This document shows, piece after piece, positions 25,324 through 35,058 of a stretch of DNA of 64,000 nucleotides. The stretch is taken from the NCBI GenBank assembly GCA_944392545.1, contig CALXWW010000005.1:1-64000 (forward strand), written 5' to 3'. The position numbers and the translations under genes were made by a program. The notes beneath the pieces are model-generated. The model saw only the letters and a program-made list of their open reading frames with translations. It was not told the origin of the DNA and did not search any database. The first letter of the stretch is position 1, and every line of letters begins with the position of its first letter. Origin of the DNA: an uncultured Clostridia bacterium. Lineage in GTDB: Bacteria > Bacillota > Clostridia > TANB77 > CAG-508.

Positions 25324-25956
25324 CTATTTTCTAATATATTTTTCTTTTAATACATCATATTTCAGTATATTAACCACCTTGTTTTCATACATGTTCTTTG
25401 AAAGTATTATATTCTTTTCGTTTTCTGTCGCTTCTAATTTGCATACTATATTTTCTTTATATTCTACATTAGTTATATGTATATTGTTTTTATTACAATA
25501 ATATTTTAACTTTTCAAAGTCCTGATACTTTATGGTTACTTGTATTTCATAACCTAATTCCTGATCTACAGTTCCTGCTTGTTCTATCGATTTGTTGGCC
25601 GCTTCTGTATACGCTCTAACTAATCCACCTGTTCCTAACAATATTCCTCCAAAATATCTTGTAACTATTATTAAAACATTACATAAATTATTTTTTTCTA
25701 TTGTATTTAAAATTGGAGAACCTGCTGTTCCACTTGGCTCTCCGTCATCACTAAACCTTTTTAATATTCTATCTTTTTGATTTATTATGTATGCATAACA
25801 ATTATGTTTTGCATCATAATATTTCTTTTTAATTTTATTTATATTGCTTTCCACTTCCTCTATAGTTTCTACATAAAATATAGATGCTATAAATTTAGAA
25901 CGTTTTTCTTCTATTTCAGTTACTTCGTTGTTCATTATAGTTGTAAATTTTTTCAT
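25324..25956 (-). CDS. yigZ: YigZ/IMPACT family protein
   Basis: A 210-residue protein of the UPF0029/YigZ family. The N-terminal IMPACT domain contains KRSKFIAS, AKHNCYAY, FSDDGEPSGTAGSPI and VTRYFGGILLGTGGLVRAY; the C-terminal DUF1949 domain is ferredoxin-like. The role in bacteria is unclear; eukaryotic IMPACT regulates translation. AAAGGATAGG precedes the ATG. Confidence 0.92.
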   Translation of the reverse strand: MKKFTTIMNNEVTEIEEKRSKFIASIFYVETIEEVESNINKIKKKYYDAKHNCYAYIINQKDRILKRFSDDGEPSGTAGSPILNTIEKNNLCNVLIIVTRYFGGILLGTGGLVRAYTEAANKSIEQAGTVDQELGYEIQVTIKYQDFEKLKYYCNKNNIHITNVEYKENIVCKLEATENEKNIILSKNMYENKVVNILKYDVLKEKYIRK

Positions 25957-26064
25957 TTTCCTATCCTTTCTAACTAGAATATGTTAAATTTACTTTAATC
26001 TATCAAAATCTGTTTTCACCGTTTCATTTTCTACACAAATGTGTACTATTTGCTTCAATAAACT

Positions 26065-27372
26065 TTAGTTCAAACCTGCTGTATATCCTGTAGAATATGC
26101 AATTTGCAAATTAAATCCTCCTGTATAAGCATCTACATCTATTATTTCCCCTGCAAAATATAGGTTCTTTACTATTTTTGATTCCATTGTTTTGGGATTT
26201 ATTTCTTTTATATTTATACCTCCTGAAGTTATTATTGCTTCTTCTATAGGTCTAAATCCGTCTATTTTTATTTTTAACTCTTTTAAGATTTCGGCTAACT
26301 TATTTCTCTCCTTTTTAGTTATCTCGTTAACTTTTTTATCTGAATTTATTTTTGACAATTCTATTATTATAGGAATCATTTTTTTTGGTAATAGCTGATC
26401 TAAACTGTTTTTAAAAGCTTTGTTTTTTTCTGTACTAAAATCTCTTAAAATTCTTTCATCTAATTTATCCAACGTTAGTGCAGGTTTTAAGTCAATATTT
26501 AATTCAACACTTCCTTCTTTCATTAAGTTTTCTATGTTTTTATATCTTAATAAATGTGCTGTAGCACTTAATATAGTAGGCCCTGACACTCCAAAATGTG
26601 TGAATAGCATTTCTCCAAAATCTTCATATATTTTTTTATTATTTTTTATATCTTTAAATGTTATAGCAATGTTTTTTAAGCTTAACCCTTGTAGCTGTTT
26701 ACAGATTTCTAAACTAGTTCCCTGCCTTGCTTTAAGTGGTACTAATGAAGGTTTTATATTTGTTATAGTATGGCCCAATTTCTTTGCTATTTCATATCCT
26801 TCTCCTGTTGATCCAGTTCCAGGATAGCTTTTTCCTCCTGTCGCTAAAATTATTTTATCCGCCAATATATCATTATTTTTTTCTTCTATATTTGCTCTAA
26901 CTCCATATACTATTTTATTTACCTTTTCTTCTTTTTCCCTATTATTTTCTATTTTTTCAGAAGTCACTAATATTTCTTCTACTTTTGCATTTAATATAAC
27001 TTTTACATTCAATCTTTTCAAAATTCTTATTAATGCTTGCCTAACGTCTTGTGATTTATCTGATACAGGAAATACTCTATTTCCTCTTTCTACTTTTGTC
27101 TTTATTCCTTCTTTTTCTAGCATTTGTATAATGTCTTTATTATTAAAATTATTAAAACAACTATACATAAACATACCATTACCTGGTATGTTTTTTATAA
27201 ATTCATCTATTGGAATACTACTTGTTATATTACATCTACCTTTTCCCGTTATTAATAGTTTTTTACCAAGCATATTCATTTTCTCTAATATTGTTACTTT
27301 GTTTCCTTTTTGAGCAGAAGAGATTGCAGCAAGCATTCCTGCTGGTCCTCCTCCAATTATTATTACATTCAT
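26065..27372 (-). CDS. FAD-dependent oxidoreductase, HI0933/YhiN family
   Basis: A 435-residue flavoprotein. The FAD-binding motif GGGPAGMLAA is at residues 7-16, then GKKLLITGKGRCNIT, LATGGKSYPGTGSTGEGY and the C-terminal FAGEIIDVDAYTGGFNLQIAYSTG, all hallmarks of the HI0933/YhiN (BaiN-like) family. Named activities vary between members, so the substrate is not assigned. It overlaps nothing and follows the nucleosidase-like gene by 13 bases, in the same operon. Confidence 0.9.
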   Translation of the reverse strand: MNVIIIGGGPAGMLAAISSAQKGNKVTILEKMNMLGKKLLITGKGRCNITSSIPIDEFIKNIPGNGMFMYSCFNNFNNKDIIQMLEKEGIKTKVERGNRVFPVSDKSQDVRQALIRILKRLNVKVILNAKVEEILVTSEKIENNREKEEKVNKIVYGVRANIEEKNNDILADKIILATGGKSYPGTGSTGEGYEIAKKLGHTITNIKPSLVPLKARQGTSLEICKQLQGLSLKNIAITFKDIKNNKKIYEDFGEMLFTHFGVSGPTILSATAHLLRYKNIENLMKEGSVELNIDLKPALTLDKLDERILRDFSTEKNKAFKNSLDQLLPKKMIPIIIELSKINSDKKVNEITKKERNKLAEILKELKIKIDGFRPIEEAIITSGGINIKEINPKTMESKIVKNLYFAGEIIDVDAYTGGFNLQIAYSTGYTAGLN

Positions 27373-27385
27373 CTTTTCTAATTCC

Positions 27386-28123
27386 TTATATTTTAATTTG
27401 ACCTTGATTTATAATTTTCTTAATCATTTCATACACAAATTTTTGACAGTTTATTTCTGTAGATTTTTCAAATTCTAAGTTCTTAAGTTCATTGTTTGAT
27501 ATTATTCTTATTCCTATTACAGGTATGTTCATATCATTACAAATTGTATATATTGAAACACTTTCCATGTCCTCACATAATGTATTACAGACTTTTGAAA
27601 TCCATTTTATTCTATCTTTTTCCTGATTCCAAACATCTCCGCTTCCTAATCTCCCTATTATCTTTGTTCCATACTCATTTTTGATTGTATCTGCAATTTG
27701 AACTAAGCTTTCGTCTGCTTTATATACAATTTGTTTATCCTTAGTTCCTGATAAGAAATTTATTATTTCCCATTCTTCAGGTCTCATTCCGTATTCTATT
27801 TTCTTCGTTTTATAAGTATTAATATTTATACATTCTTTTCCTATTACAATATCATTTATATTTAAGTAATCCTTATGTGCACCTGCAGTTCCTTGATTTA
27901 TTACACATTTAACTTTTTTATTATTTAATAAAAGTGTAGTAGCTACTGCTGCATTTATTATTCCTACACATGTGAATAGTATAATAACTGGGTATCCTTC
28001 TATTTCACCTTCATATGCAATATATCTTCCATATGACTTTTCTTTTTTACTTTGTAACAATGATATTAAATATTGTAATTCTCCCTCCTGAGCTGCTATT
28101 ATTGCAATAGGTTCTTTATTCAT
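27386..28123 (-). CDS. 5'-methylthioadenosine/S-adenosylhomocysteine nucleosidase-like protein
   Basis: A 245-residue protein of the PNP/UDP phosphorylase superfamily. IIAAQEGELQYL at the start, NQGTAGAH (about 85) and the base/ribose site CEDMESVSIY (about 190) match MTA/SAH nucleosidase, which recycles by-products of SAM use. The length is slightly above the usual 230. It lies between a methionine gamma-lyase family gene and a flavoprotein, a setting that fits sulfur amino acid metabolism. Confidence 0.78.
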   Translation of the reverse strand: MNKEPIAIIAAQEGELQYLISLLQSKKEKSYGRYIAYEGEIEGYPVIILFTCVGIINAAVATTLLLNNKKVKCVINQGTAGAHKDYLNINDIVIGKECININTYKTKKIEYGMRPEEWEIINFLSGTKDKQIVYKADESLVQIADTIKNEYGTKIIGRLGSGDVWNQEKDRIKWISKVCNTLCEDMESVSIYTICNDMNIPVIGIRIISNNELKNLEFEKSTEINCQKFVYEMIKKIINQGQIKI

Positions 28124-28150
28124 ATTTTTTCCTTTCTAATAATTATTGTA

Positions 28151-29395
28151 TTACTCCATATTTTGTATTGCCTTAAGTACTCCTATTTTTCCATATTCAT
28201 AAGTAAGTCCTCCTTGCATAAATGCTATGTAAGGTGGTCTTATTGGTCCATCGCATGACAATTCTATTGAAGAGCCTTGTGTAAATGTTCCTGCAGCCAT
28301 AATAACCTTATCTGTATATCCTGGCATGTCCCATGGTTCAGGAATTGAGTCCGAGTCTATTGGTGACCCCATTTGTATTCCTTGACAATATTTTATAAGT
28401 TTGGTTGCATCATTAAAATTTATATTCTGTACTATATCTGCTCTTTCTTCGTCATATTTTGGCTCTACTTGATATCCTAATTTTTCTAGCATTCTGCTTG
28501 CAAAAACTGCTGTTTTCAAACTACTAGCTACAACTGATGGTGCCATAAATATTCCTTGTAAAAATGATTTGGTTATTCCAAGCGATGGGCCTACTTCTTT
28601 TCCTTCTCCTGGTACAGTTAATCTTTCTGCTGCAAGTTTTACTAAGTTCTTTTTACCTGCAATATATGCACCATTTGGTGCTATTCCACCACCTAAATTT
28701 TTTATTAATGAACCTACTATAATGTCTGCCCCTACTTCTAATGGCTCTCTTTCATTTACAAACTCGCAATAACAATTATCTATCATTATTATTACTTCTT
28801 TATCATACTCTCTTATACATTTTATTACTTTTTCTAAATCGGATATTTTTATACTTTTTCTTGTACTATATCCTTTTGAACGTTGTATTTCAATAAGTTT
28901 TATATTTCCTTTTTTTAACCTTTCTTCTATTTTTTCATAGTCAAAATTATTATTCACTAAATCTATTTTTTCAAAATTAATCCCATATGATTTTAATGAA
29001 CTAGGATTTTCAGTAATGCCAATTACTTCATCCAATGTATCATAAGGTTTCCCTGTAATGCTAAGCATTGTATCACCCGGACGTAAAAATGCAAAAAGTG
29101 CAACGGTTAAAGCATGTGTCCCTGATATAAATTGTCCTCTTACTAAGGCATCTTCCGCTCTAAAGATATCTGCAAATACTCTTTCGCAAGTATCTCTTCC
29201 GATATCTCCATATCCATATCCTGTAGTTTGATTAAAATGCATATCTGAAATTCTATTATTTTGAAATGCTTTTAATACTTTTAGAGAATTATATTCACAT
29301 ACTTTTTGTATTTTTTCAAAAACTGGCTCTACTTCTTTTTCTACTTCTTTGGATAAATTAATTATTTTCTCTGATATTCCAAATTGTTCATACAT
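28151..29395 (-). CDS. methionine gamma-lyase family PLP enzyme (YnbB-type)
   Basis: A 414-residue PLP-dependent fold-type I enzyme of the 'aluminium resistance protein'/YnbB family. TGYGYGDIGRDTCERVFA is near residue 57, followed by FISGTHALTVALFA, MIDNCYCEF and the PLP lysine in GSLIKNLGGG. The family is annotated as methionine gamma-lyase by homology, but the real substrate is uncertain. It is 27 bases upstream of the nucleosidase-like gene. Confidence 0.85.
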   Translation of the reverse strand: MYEQFGISEKIINLSKEVEKEVEPVFEKIQKVCEYNSLKVLKAFQNNRISDMHFNQTTGYGYGDIGRDTCERVFADIFRAEDALVRGQFISGTHALTVALFAFLRPGDTMLSITGKPYDTLDEVIGITENPSSLKSYGINFEKIDLVNNNFDYEKIEERLKKGNIKLIEIQRSKGYSTRKSIKISDLEKVIKCIREYDKEVIIMIDNCYCEFVNEREPLEVGADIIVGSLIKNLGGGIAPNGAYIAGKKNLVKLAAERLTVPGEGKEVGPSLGITKSFLQGIFMAPSVVASSLKTAVFASRMLEKLGYQVEPKYDEERADIVQNINFNDATKLIKYCQGIQMGSPIDSDSIPEPWDMPGYTDKVIMAAGTFTQGSSIELSCDGPIRPPYIAFMQGGLTYEYGKIGVLKAIQNME

Positions 29396-29431
29396 TTTTC
29401 TTTAAAACTCCTTTACTTATTATAAATTTCT

Positions 29432-31207
29432 CTATTCTTCTGTATCTTCTATGTTTTCTGTATTTTCCGCTTTGTCTGTGTAGTAAGCATTTCCATACCA
29501 TTCTTCTAATTTATAGTATTTTCCTATAAATTTTGGGCTAACATCTTCTAATTCATATATAGGTTCTTGAACTATTTTTCCTTCTGAATTAATCACTCCC
29601 CACTTTCCGTCTTCTTTTATTCCTGCAAATCCATACTCATTTAATTCTGTTACCATATCATATTTATTTTCTACTACTGTATTTCCATTTTTATCTGCAA
29701 ATCCCCACTTGCCATTTTCTTCACTAGCATATATGTTATTATTTTGAAATACTTCTTCTGCACTTAATTCTTTTCCAGAATAATCAAAATATTTATTTTC
29801 GTCTTCAGAGTATAATCTAATATAGCCATCATTTATATCTATATTAGCTTCATCCATTGTAACTACTACTTCCATATTTTTATTAATTAAGCTTACTGTA
29901 CTTGTTTCTGATACATTGGCTTGCAATAGTTCTGTGTTATCTATTTTTACAATGCTATTATATTTTAAATCTACTAAAGATTTTCCGCTCAAATCAATAA
30001 TTCCATTGTTTCTATTATTAGCAACAATATAATAATTATTTCCTATTTCTTCTATATTTGTATATTGTTTATCTATTACAATGTTTCCATTATCATCTAT
30101 TATTTTGTATATTCCCTCTGTATCATATACTATATAGTGTGATCCATCTGCTGTTGGTATCCTAGCTATATATCCGTCTGTCACTTCATTACCATTTAAA
30201 TCTAAAATTTTAGTCTCATTGTTTTCATTTGTTGCGTTAACATATATTCCACCAAAACTCATATTTGTATATTTTGTGTCTATTTTTATATTTCCGTCTC
30301 TATCTGCAATTCCTTGCTTTCCATTTCTTTGAACTATAAATACGTCATTATATGAATAATACATAATTTCTTCATACTCATAATTCAATATTACTTTTTT
30401 ATTTTTTAATAGTCCTGCTTGTCCATCTTTGTATGCAATTATATATATATCATCTTCGTTTTCTATTTCTGTTACTCTTTCTATTTCTGTATATATTGTA
30501 TCTAGTATCTTTTTACCTCTATAGTCCACATAACCATATCTGTATCCTTCTTCACTAATATTACAAACTATAAATCCTGTCTTTTGATATTTAGTATTTG
30601 CATCATAGTAATTATCAACTGTTATACTGTCATATTCTGGTTTTATAACTACTTTACCATTTATATTTATTACACCATACTTCCCATTTTCTTTAATAAG
30701 TAACATACCTTCTTTATATGTTACTGCAGATATGTCTTCATAAATTGGTTCTGTAATTTCTTCTCCATCTATACTAATTAATCCAAATTTTCCATCTTTT
30801 TTATATTTTAATACTGTATTTTCATATGGAACTCCATCTGCAGTTGTATCCGTTGGTATTGCTTGTATATTATTATATCCAGTGATTACTTGTTCTCTTT
30901 TTTCATTTAATACTTTCGTTTCATATTCTTTTGTTTCAGTATTATAGTTAGACATACAAATAAATAATGGTTTTGAAGGATTTGGAATTTGTATAACATT
31001 ATAGTTTGGATCAACTACTATATTGCCTTTTCCATCTATAACACCATATTTTCCGTCTTTTTCTATAATGTTATATTCTATATTACTAACGTATTCAACA
31101 TCAAATATATACTTTGCTCTATTTGAAAAATATATTGCTAAACTTACTGCTACTGCTATAATTATTAATATTAATACAATAAATATTATTACTTTCTTTT
31201 TATTCAT
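29432..31207 (-). CDS. WG-repeat protein, membrane anchored
   Basis: A 591-residue protein with an N-terminal membrane helix (about 5-27) and then some twelve WG-type repeats of 40-60 residues, each with a form of DGKYGVIDxxGNIVxxPxYD. It is predicted to face outward as a beta-propeller-like or elongated structure. The function of WG repeats is unknown. A short acidic tail (TENIEDTEE) ends the protein. The gene is 36 bases upstream of the PLP enzyme and 26 after the CNNM gene. Confidence 0.88.
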   Translation of the reverse strand: MNKKKVIIFIVLILIIIAVAVSLAIYFSNRAKYIFDVEYVSNIEYNIIEKDGKYGVIDGKGNIVVDPNYNVIQIPNPSKPLFICMSNYNTETKEYETKVLNEKREQVITGYNNIQAIPTDTTADGVPYENTVLKYKKDGKFGLISIDGEEITEPIYEDISAVTYKEGMLLIKENGKYGVININGKVVIKPEYDSITVDNYYDANTKYQKTGFIVCNISEEGYRYGYVDYRGKKILDTIYTEIERVTEIENEDDIYIIAYKDGQAGLLKNKKVILNYEYEEIMYYSYNDVFIVQRNGKQGIADRDGNIKIDTKYTNMSFGGIYVNATNENNETKILDLNGNEVTDGYIARIPTADGSHYIVYDTEGIYKIIDDNGNIVIDKQYTNIEEIGNNYYIVANNRNNGIIDLSGKSLVDLKYNSIVKIDNTELLQANVSETSTVSLINKNMEVVVTMDEANIDINDGYIRLYSEDENKYFDYSGKELSAEEVFQNNNIYASEENGKWGFADKNGNTVVENKYDMVTELNEYGFAGIKEDGKWGVINSEGKIVQEPIYELEDVSPKFIGKYYKLEEWYGNAYYTDKAENTENIEDTEE

Positions 31208-31233
31208 ATATATTCTCCTTTGTTTTATTATTT

Positions 31234-32556
31234 TTATTCCTTATCTTCTTCCTCATCATCTGTATTATTCATATTCCTACAAACTTTAACATATTTTATT
31301 CTCTTATCATCAATTTCTTCCACTTTATATGTTAAGTTTTCGTCTTCTATCACTGGGTGTTCATCTTCATCTGGTATTCTTCCTAATTTATCAATTAAAT
31401 ATCCTGATAAAGTTTCGTAATCTCCTTCTGGAAGTTCAATATTAAAAATTTTCTTTAGTTCATAAGAAGTAATTGTTCCACTTAATATATAAGTATTTTC
31501 ATCTATCTTTTTATAGTCTACTTCCTCTTCATCATACTCATCAAATATATTTCCTACAAGCTCTTCTATTATATCCTCCATAGTAATTAATCCTGCCGTT
31601 CCACCATATTCATCAATCGCAATAGCTATTTGAACTTTATTTTGTTGCATTTCTTTAAATAGTTCATCTATATCTTTAGATTCTGGTATAAAATATGGCT
31701 CTCTTATTAGTTTTTTTATATCCACTCTTTTATTATCTTTTAATGGCTTTAATATATCTTTAACAAATAAAATTCCTTTTATGTCGTCAATATTATCTTC
31801 ATATACAGGAATTCTACTATATTTAAATTCATCAATTTCATCCAATGTATCATTTATATCAGAATTTATATCAATAGCATACATTTCTGTTCTAGGAGTC
31901 ATTACTTCGGATACTATTATGTCATTAAATTCAAACACATTATTTAATAGTTGTTTTTCTCCTCTTTCTATTGTACCTTTTTCTTCTCCCTCGTCTATCA
32001 TCATTTTTATTTCTTCTTCTGTGACAACCTCTTCTTCAGCCTCTCCAACTCCAAATATTTTTGATATCATGTTGGTTGAAAAAGTAAGTAATTTTACAAA
32101 AGGTGCTGTCACTATTGATATTCCTCGTATTACTCCAATTGTAGCATATGATATTTTTTCATAATACTTCATTGCTAATCTTTTTGGTACTAATTCTCCA
32201 AATACTAATGTAAAGAAAGAGAGTATAATTGTTATTAATATAATTGATATTCCTCTCCATGCTTCCAAGCTTAATACTGGCAACCATGAGTTTAATATAG
32301 GTGCTAATTTATCTGCAAATGCATCTGATGCAAATGCACTTGATAAAAATCCTGCTAATGTTATTCCTATTTGTATTGTAGCCAAAAATTTACTTGGTGA
32401 TTTTAACATTTTTAGAATATTTTTTGCTTTTTTGTTTCCCTCTTTTGCTTCTTTTTCTATTTTTGCATCATTTAGAGATATAAAAGCTATTTCTGTTGCA
32501 GCAAAATATGCATTAAATAAAACTAAAATGACTAAAACTATTATTTGTGTCAACAT
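31234..32556 (-). CDS. CNNM/CorC (HlyC) family membrane protein with CBS domains
   Basis: A 440-residue protein: CNNM/DUF21 membrane domain (about 1-190, four helices; FAATEIAFISL), a CBS pair (about 210-330; SRIPVYEDNIDDIKG and AIDEYGGTAGLIT), and a C-terminal CorC_HlyC FAD-like domain (about 345-425). The family includes Mg2+ and Co2+ exporters; the older name haemolysin C is misleading. An acidic tail ends in DDEEEDKE. AAGGAAGG lies eight bases before the ATG. Confidence 0.92.
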   Translation of the reverse strand: MLTQIIVLVILVLFNAYFAATEIAFISLNDAKIEKEAKEGNKKAKNILKMLKSPSKFLATIQIGITLAGFLSSAFASDAFADKLAPILNSWLPVLSLEAWRGISIILITIILSFFTLVFGELVPKRLAMKYYEKISYATIGVIRGISIVTAPFVKLLTFSTNMISKIFGVGEAEEEVVTEEEIKMMIDEGEEKGTIERGEKQLLNNVFEFNDIIVSEVMTPRTEMYAIDINSDINDTLDEIDEFKYSRIPVYEDNIDDIKGILFVKDILKPLKDNKRVDIKKLIREPYFIPESKDIDELFKEMQQNKVQIAIAIDEYGGTAGLITMEDIIEELVGNIFDEYDEEEVDYKKIDENTYILSGTITSYELKKIFNIELPEGDYETLSGYLIDKLGRIPDEDEHPVIEDENLTYKVEEIDDKRIKYVKVCRNMNNTDDEEEDKE

Positions 32557-32680
32557 TAAAAATTTACCTTCCTTATTTTAATTATATTTTGTAATAAAAT
32601 ATAATATACATAGTTTAAAATATATATTTTTTACATATATAATGATAATTTATTTATGGTTATATGTCAAGAAAATCAAA

Positions 32681-32740
32681 AGAAAAAGACTTATTTCAAA
32701 ATCCAAAATTTTCCTGATATTTTTAAGTCTTTTTCTTATT
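32681..32740 (-). terminator. terminator of the thioester surface protein gene
   Basis: AGAAAAAGACTTA and TAAGTCTTTTTCT pair over a 30-base loop, with T-rich sequence on the minus strand, 40 bases past the stop codon. Confidence 0.65.
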
Positions 32741-32779
32741 TTATTTATTGGTATATTATGTTATATGTTTTTACTTTCA

Positions 32780-34051
32780 TTAAAATCCTGTTCTTGGTAA
32801 ATATTTTTCTCCTGTTTTCGATATTTCTTTATCATTGTTTTCTACTTCTTTTTCTTTATCTTCTGGTTTTTCATAATTATTTATATTTACTGTGTATTTT
32901 TGATTTAATTCAATATTTATTTCTACTAAATCTCCATATACTTCATATCCTTCTGGCGCTTTTATTTCTTGTATGTAGTACCTTCCTGGAACTACTCTAT
33001 CTATTATAGCTACACCCTCTTTATTTGTTGTAACATCAGAATATATTATATTTTTATTCTCATCTAATATATTAAATTTAGCACCTTGTAATAGTTCTTT
33101 TGTCTCAGCATCTCTTTTCACTATTTCTATTTTTGTTTCATTTGCTGTATATTTTATTCTAATTTTTGCATTTTCAAATTCGTAATCTCCTGCTGCTAAT
33201 GCATAACTTTGTTTACTACTGTCACCAGATTCTCCATACAATATTGGTCTTGTCTTTACATCTGCTACCACTTCTATTTCAATTTCTCCACTTTTATCTA
33301 ATTCGCTTATTGGTATCAATACTTTAAAATTTTCTCCGTTTTTTAGTTCATTTTTTTCTTCATTATTTCCATCAACAATTTTAATATTACCTATTCCAGA
33401 ATTATTTACTTTAAGCGAATATTTATCATATTGTAAGTTACATGCAACCTCAAATTCTCTACTAATATATTCGCTATCTATGTTATCTATTTTCCATCCT
33501 TCACTAGTTTCGTTAATATCAACTATTGCTATAGGCTTGGTCTCTGATGAGCTTCTGGCTAATTTAGAAATTTTCTCTGCTGCTGTTATTATTCTATTTC
33601 CTTGCGCATTCATTCCTTCGAAATCATCCCAATCATAGTTATACATGGCATCATATACGGCCATTTTAGTTGCTGCAAATGCTTCAGCATTACTATTACA
33701 TCCAAGCTGCGCTGGTGTTTTAAATGGATATCCATTTACTACTGCCCTCCAAATTTTATTGTTATTAACTAATTTATCTACTTGTACTTTATAGCCTTCT
33801 TCTGTTGTTACTCCAGGTAAATTCTTATTCAAACAATATGCTGGATATTCTATTCCATCTTTTTCATATACCACAAATTCCACTCCTATTTTTGTTCCTT
33901 GATATCTAAAGCATACCAGTTCTTCTTTTGAATATAAATCTGCTTCTTCTATTAAATATGTTGCAGCTTTTACATCTTTACTATATATACTTAAACCCAT
34001 TATTATTGTTATTAAAATTATTAAAATTGATAAAATCTTTTTTATTTTCAT
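32780..34051 (-). CDS. thioester (TQXA-like) surface protein with SpaA-type domain and truncated LPXTG signal
   Basis: A 423-residue secreted protein with a signal peptide (1-29). A thioester-type domain (about 50-170) keeps the Cys in EYPAYCLNK, but the second motif reads AFAATKMAVYDA where TQ-x-A is expected, so the Gln is Lys. A middle beta domain follows, then a SpaA/Cna-B prealbumin-like domain (about 305-395; AKFNILDENK, QEIKAPEGYEV) and an LPRTG motif. The stop comes one residue after LPRTG, so the usual membrane helix and basic tail are absent and no hidden frame restores them. The sortase gene is 24 bases upstream. Confidence 0.85.
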   Translation of the reverse strand: MKIKKILSILIILITIIMGLSIYSKDVKAATYLIEEADLYSKEELVCFRYQGTKIGVEFVVYEKDGIEYPAYCLNKNLPGVTTEEGYKVQVDKLVNNNKIWRAVVNGYPFKTPAQLGCNSNAEAFAATKMAVYDAMYNYDWDDFEGMNAQGNRIITAAEKISKLARSSSETKPIAIVDINETSEGWKIDNIDSEYISREFEVACNLQYDKYSLKVNNSGIGNIKIVDGNNEEKNELKNGENFKVLIPISELDKSGEIEIEVVADVKTRPILYGESGDSSKQSYALAAGDYEFENAKIRIKYTANETKIEIVKRDAETKELLQGAKFNILDENKNIIYSDVTTNKEGVAIIDRVVPGRYYIQEIKAPEGYEVYGDLVEINIELNQKYTVNINNYEKPEDKEKEVENNDKEISKTGEKYLPRTGF

Positions 34052-34075
34052 ATATTTCCTTCTTTCTTTTTAATT

Positions 34076-34771
34076 CTATATAATTTCTACTGCTTGAACA
34101 CATCTTCTGTACTCATACATATTCTCTACACAGGTTATTAGTGTTATTCTATTATCATCTGTCTTTTCTATATAACTCCAATCTGTTTGGTGTATTATTT
34201 TATTTAATATAACCTGATATTCTTTTCTACCATTTTCACTATAATATATTATTTTATCTCCACTTTTTAACTTTTTTATATCTTCAAAAAAATTACAATT
34301 ATAGCCTCTGTTGTGGCCTGCCAGGGCTATATTTCCACTATACCTACTACTTCCTTCAAAATGTCCTACTGCGATTGCAAGTATGTCTTGACTCGTTCCT
34401 TCCTTTATAGGCGCAACTAGACTAATCTTTGGTATTTCTATCCTCCATTTGCTTTTTGTTTTTTTAATATTTTCTAATTTATTATCATTTATATTATTTG
34501 TATTAGTATCTTCTTTATAAATATCCGCTACTTGCATGATATTTAGCATTATTTCTTCTAATTTTATACTATTAAGATTTTTTCTGTTAATTTTGCTATT
34601 ATAGTTTTTTTCCAGTTTTACATACTTACTAGCTAATGTGTTTTTAGTATGTAATGTATTATTTTCTTCATTAATAAATAACATATCTAAAATTATAAAA
34701 AGAATTACTGTTAGAATTAAACTTATACAAATAACTACAGTATTTATCCTTTTATTTGTATAATTTTGCAC
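34076..34771 (-). CDS. class D-like sortase
   Basis: A 231-residue transpeptidase with an N-terminal membrane anchor (about 10-30) and a sortase domain (about 110-231). The catalytic His is in LAGHNRGYN, the Cys in ITLITCVENMYEYRRC, and the Arg is in the YEYRR segment. The domain order and the TLxTC signature match class D. The start is GTG at 34771 (AGGTG eight bases before). It is followed by its likely substrate gene at 32780-34051. Confidence 0.88.
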   Translation of the reverse strand: MQNYTNKRINTVVICISLILTVILFIILDMLFINEENNTLHTKNTLASKYVKLEKNYNSKINRKNLNSIKLEEIMLNIMQVADIYKEDTNTNNINDNKLENIKKTKSKWRIEIPKISLVAPIKEGTSQDILAIAVGHFEGSSRYSGNIALAGHNRGYNCNFFEDIKKLKSGDKIIYYSENGRKEYQVILNKIIHQTDWSYIEKTDDNRITLITCVENMYEYRRCVQAVEII

Positions 34772-35006
34772 ATAAAATACACCTACCTTTTCTTATTTGG
34801 TATGTTGATTAAAACATTAATTTTTGATTTTGATTTGATTTTAAGTTTGAATTTAATTTAGTTGAAATTAAATTTTAAATTAAAGTAATTAAAAGAATTT
34901 AACTATTTTGATAAAAATTGCAATTTTTAAACTGTTTATATATTACTATATTTTCCATGATTTGTAAAGAATTTTTCATGGACAATTTTCGACATTTATC
35001 TTAATA

Positions 35007-35058
35007 TAAAAAAAGAATGGAATCATTTAGTTTAAATTAAAACAATTCCATTCTTTTT
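35007..35058 (-). terminator. terminator of the two-component operon
   Basis: AAAAAAAGAATGGAAT and ATTCCATTCTTTTTT form a 15-bp stem directly after the kinase stop codon. The 285 bases between the sortase and kinase genes hold nothing else I can support. Confidence 0.85.

Noticed and set aside
32656-33009. Plus-strand hydrophobic 117-codon frame opposite the thioester protein
   Set aside because: It is the reverse reading of Lys/Glu-rich coding sequence and a terminator; such AT-rich shadows always look hydrophobic.
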